DNA of 64,000 bases, taken from NCBI RefSeq assembly GCF_000426225.1, contig NZ_AUEY01000011.1, forward strand, positions 1 through 64,000. Direction: 5' to 3'. Below, piece by piece: positions 62,366 to 64,000 of this stretch. The notes under the pieces are model-generated. The model worked only from the letters and a program-made list of their open reading frames with translations. It made no database searches and was not told the DNA's origin. The translations under genes and the position numbers were made by a program. Position 1 is the first letter of the stretch. Each line of letters begins with the position of its first letter. This DNA comes from Desulforegula conservatrix Mb1Pa (lineage in GTDB: Bacteria > Desulfobacterota > Desulfobacteria > Desulfobacterales > Desulforegulaceae).

Positions 62366-63244
62366 ATGTCCAGTGAAAAAAATCCTCAGATTATATTTGT
62401 TTCTTCAGAACATTTTTTAAAGAATCTATTTCTTATTGCAGCGGGTTCTGTAGTTTCTGCAATTGCAATAAATGGAATTCTTGTACCACATAGTTTTGTT
62501 GCTGGAGGAATAACAGGACTTGCACTTATCATTCATTCAGGCTTTTCTTCATTGAGGGTTGAATGGATATATATTGTTCTTAATATACCTCTTTTCGCTG
62601 CTGCATGGATGGCGGTTGGGCGACGGTTTTTCTTTTTCAGTGTTATTGGAGCTATCAGTCTGAGTCTTTCAATAGCTTTTGTTAATGTACATATAGATCT
62701 GAATGACAAGATTCTTAACGCTCTGCTAGCAGGTATTATTCTGGGCTCTGCTGTGGGTATAACCCTCAGATCGTCTGGTTCCCAGGGAGGGCTCGATATT
62801 CTTGCTGTCATGCTCCTTAAAAGATTTTCCATAAGCCTCGGAAACACAATTCTTTTCGTAAATTCGATTGTGCTGGTTCTTGTTGCTTATTTTTATTCCA
62901 TTGAATCATCTCTTTACACTTTGATAGTTATATACGTTACCTCCAAAGTTGTTAATCTAATAGTTACAGGACTCAGTCAGAGGAAGGCCGTCTTTATCAT
63001 ATCTCCTAAGTGGAAAGAAATTTCAGAAGAAATTCTCAGTGATATCAGGAGAGGCGTAACAATCATAGACGGCAGAGGTGGCTATAAAGGTAAGCAGGAG
63101 AGTATCGTCTATACTGTAATAACATTTCCTGAAATCGGGGAACTTAAAAAACTGATAAGAAAAATCGACCCTGAAGCTTTTGTTGTTATAAGCAATACCC
63201 TTGAAGTGATGAATTATCGCATAGGAAACCAGCCACACTGGTGA
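62366..63244 (+). CDS. YitT-family membrane protein (DUF161/DUF2179)
   Basis: 292 residues from the ATG at 62366, preceded by GGAGGG; an ATG at 62354 is in frame but has no site. About six membrane segments form the YitT domain (motifs NGILVPHSFVAGGITGLAL and SGSQGGLDILAVM). A C-terminal DUF2179 cytosolic domain contains GRGGYKGKQ and EAFVVISNTLEV. The family is thought to transport a small molecule, but the substrate is unknown. It is downstream of the GS-like gene by 61 bases and could be its product's exporter or importer. Confidence 0.85.
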   Translation: MSSEKNPQIIFVSSEHFLKNLFLIAAGSVVSAIAINGILVPHSFVAGGITGLALIIHSGFSSLRVEWIYIVLNIPLFAAAWMAVGRRFFFFSVIGAISLSLSIAFVNVHIDLNDKILNALLAGIILGSAVGITLRSSGSQGGLDILAVMLLKRFSISLGNTILFVNSIVLVLVAYFYSIESSLYTLIVIYVTSKVVNLIVTGLSQRKAVFIISPKWKEISEEILSDIRRGVTIIDGRGGYKGKQESIVYTVITFPEIGELKKLIRKIDPEAFVVISNTLEVMNYRIGNQPHW

Positions 63245-63264
63245 GCTGTTCGTGTGGGTTTAGC

Positions 63265-63415
63265 ACACTTGCAAATAGTCAAAAAAGGGCTTTGGCGTTA
63301 TGCCGAATTTGATTCTTAATATTTGTATTTTCAGATACTTATGGATTTCGCTACCCCGGTTTTTCACCGGGCAGGCCCCGACTGAATGACCGAAATAAAA
63401 TTTTTTGCGACCTTT
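63265..63415. repeat. Dispersed inverted-repeat element, copy 13 (long form)
   Basis: GCAAATAGTCAAAAAAGGGC ... ATTTTTTGCGACC, with the internal TTTTCACCGGGCAGGCC seen in the long copies. Confidence 0.7.
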
Positions 63416-63539
63416 TCAAAAATATGAAACCGTAAAAAATAATATTTTGTGATATTGGGGCCAAAGTTGGTCGAAAAACAGCCGTGGGACTTTTTGGTCA
63501 TTCAGCCCTGGCTGTAAATTAAAAAAATTTGAGGTTAAT

Positions 63540-64000
63540 ATGGTTAAAAAAACAGGTAAAAGTTTTCAGGATTTTTTTCATAATGAGACATCCGGCGGGA
63601 TAATACTTCTTTTTTTTACTTTTTTAGCCCTGCTTTGGGCAAATTCTCCGATTGCCCATACATACGACAAACTATGGCACACCTATGCAGGGTTTCAGAT
63701 AGGATCATTTGCTCTTTCAAAATCTCTTCTGCATTGGGTTAACGACGGCCTTATGGCAATTTTCTTTTTTGTTGTCGGGCTTGAAATCAAAAGGGAGATT
63801 GTCACAGGAGAGCTTTCTTCGCCCAAAAAAGCCATGCTTCCAATAGCAGCGGCCATTGGAGGTATGATTGTCCCTGCCGTTATCTATTTATCTCTTAATA
63901 AGGGCGGAGTCGGGCAGTCAGGATGGGGAATACCCATGGCAACAGATATTGCTTTTGCCATAGGAATACTTGCCCTTCTCGGAAACAGGGTTCCTTTATC
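63540..64000 (+). CDS. nhaA: Na+/H+ antiporter NhaA, partial (runs off window end)
   Basis: 153 codons are visible, from an ATG at 63540 with GAGGTT upstream. Motifs are GIILLFFTFLALLWANSP, NDGLMAIFFFVVGLEIKRE and MATDIAFAIGILALLGNRVP; the paired-helix ATDIAFA segment holds the ion-binding aspartate. It exchanges sodium for protons and gives salt and alkali tolerance. The C-terminal half is outside the window. Confidence 0.95.
   Translation, partial: MVKKTGKSFQDFFHNETSGGIILLFFTFLALLWANSPIAHTYDKLWHTYAGFQIGSFALSKSLLHWVNDGLMAIFFFVVGLEIKREIVTGELSSPKKAMLPIAAAIGGMIVPAVIYLSLNKGGVGQSGWGIPMATDIAFAIGILALLGNRVPL

Overview
The window looks like the chromosome of an anaerobic Desulfobacterota (deltaproteobacterial, Desulfobacterales-like) heterotroph. 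The evidence is two glycyl radical enzyme (GRE) systems with their radical-SAM activases, a very large 2-hydroxyacyl-CoA-dehydratase-type activase, a ferredoxin-thioredoxin-reductase-like protein, several other radical SAM enzymes, sigma-54 regulation, and a dispersed short inverted-repeat element present in about thirteen copies. No rRNA, tRNA or CRISPR array was seen. The organism assignment is inferred from gene content only.

Layout. 1-265: the left part of an IS3-family insertion sequence. 411-3601: an AT-rich three-gene cassette (radical SAM/SPASM-like, HD-domain protein, DUF2284 metal-binding protein). 3.8-13.9 kb: a 1875-residue secreted double-VWA protein, a pRiA4b ORF-3-like protein, another radical SAM protein, a small membrane protein and a CNNM/CorC transporter-like protein. 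14.2-17.6 kb: a GRE plus activase with a clear sigma-70 promoter and a palindromic operator candidate. 18-26 kb: superoxide dismutase, an HD-GYP phosphodiesterase, a three-gene glycan/lipid-type operon (DUF6311, methyltransferase, GT2), a cupin, a secreted Cys-repeat protein and a DUF2087 gene behind a structured leader. 26.4-33.9 kb: the double activase, thiol-redox genes, a nitroreductase and a sigma-54 regulator. 34.1-41.3 kb: a second GRE cluster (TetR, SCP2-GRE fusion, activase, epimerase-SDR fusion) with a 55-residue small protein. 42.7-52.1 kb: a nitrogen-control block transcribed glnD-amt-glnB-glnA, headed by a near-consensus sigma-54 promoter, with glnE nearby. 52.5-55.4 kb: a Sel1-repeat lipoprotein, a small secreted protein, a GAF-ANTAR antiterminator and mtgA. 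55.9-64 kb: a PTS-IIA-like/ClC operon, a KamA-family enzyme with glutamate 2,3-aminomutase residues, a divergent glutamine synthetase, YitT and the start of nhaA.

How the genes may work together. The nitrogen block holds the adenylylatable GS, its adenylyltransferase, PII, the PII uridylyltransferase and the ammonium transporter. It has a sigma-54 promoter and a strong terminator hairpin just upstream of glnA. At the right end, the aminomutase and second GS could make beta-glutamate and beta-glutamine, which are known osmolytes, next to chloride and sodium/proton transporters. The SCP2-GRE cluster looks like a dedicated pathway acting on a hydrophobic or lipid-like substrate. These three hypotheses, and the radical SAM/HD/DUF2284 cassette, are the most promising leads. 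All are inferred from sequence reading alone.
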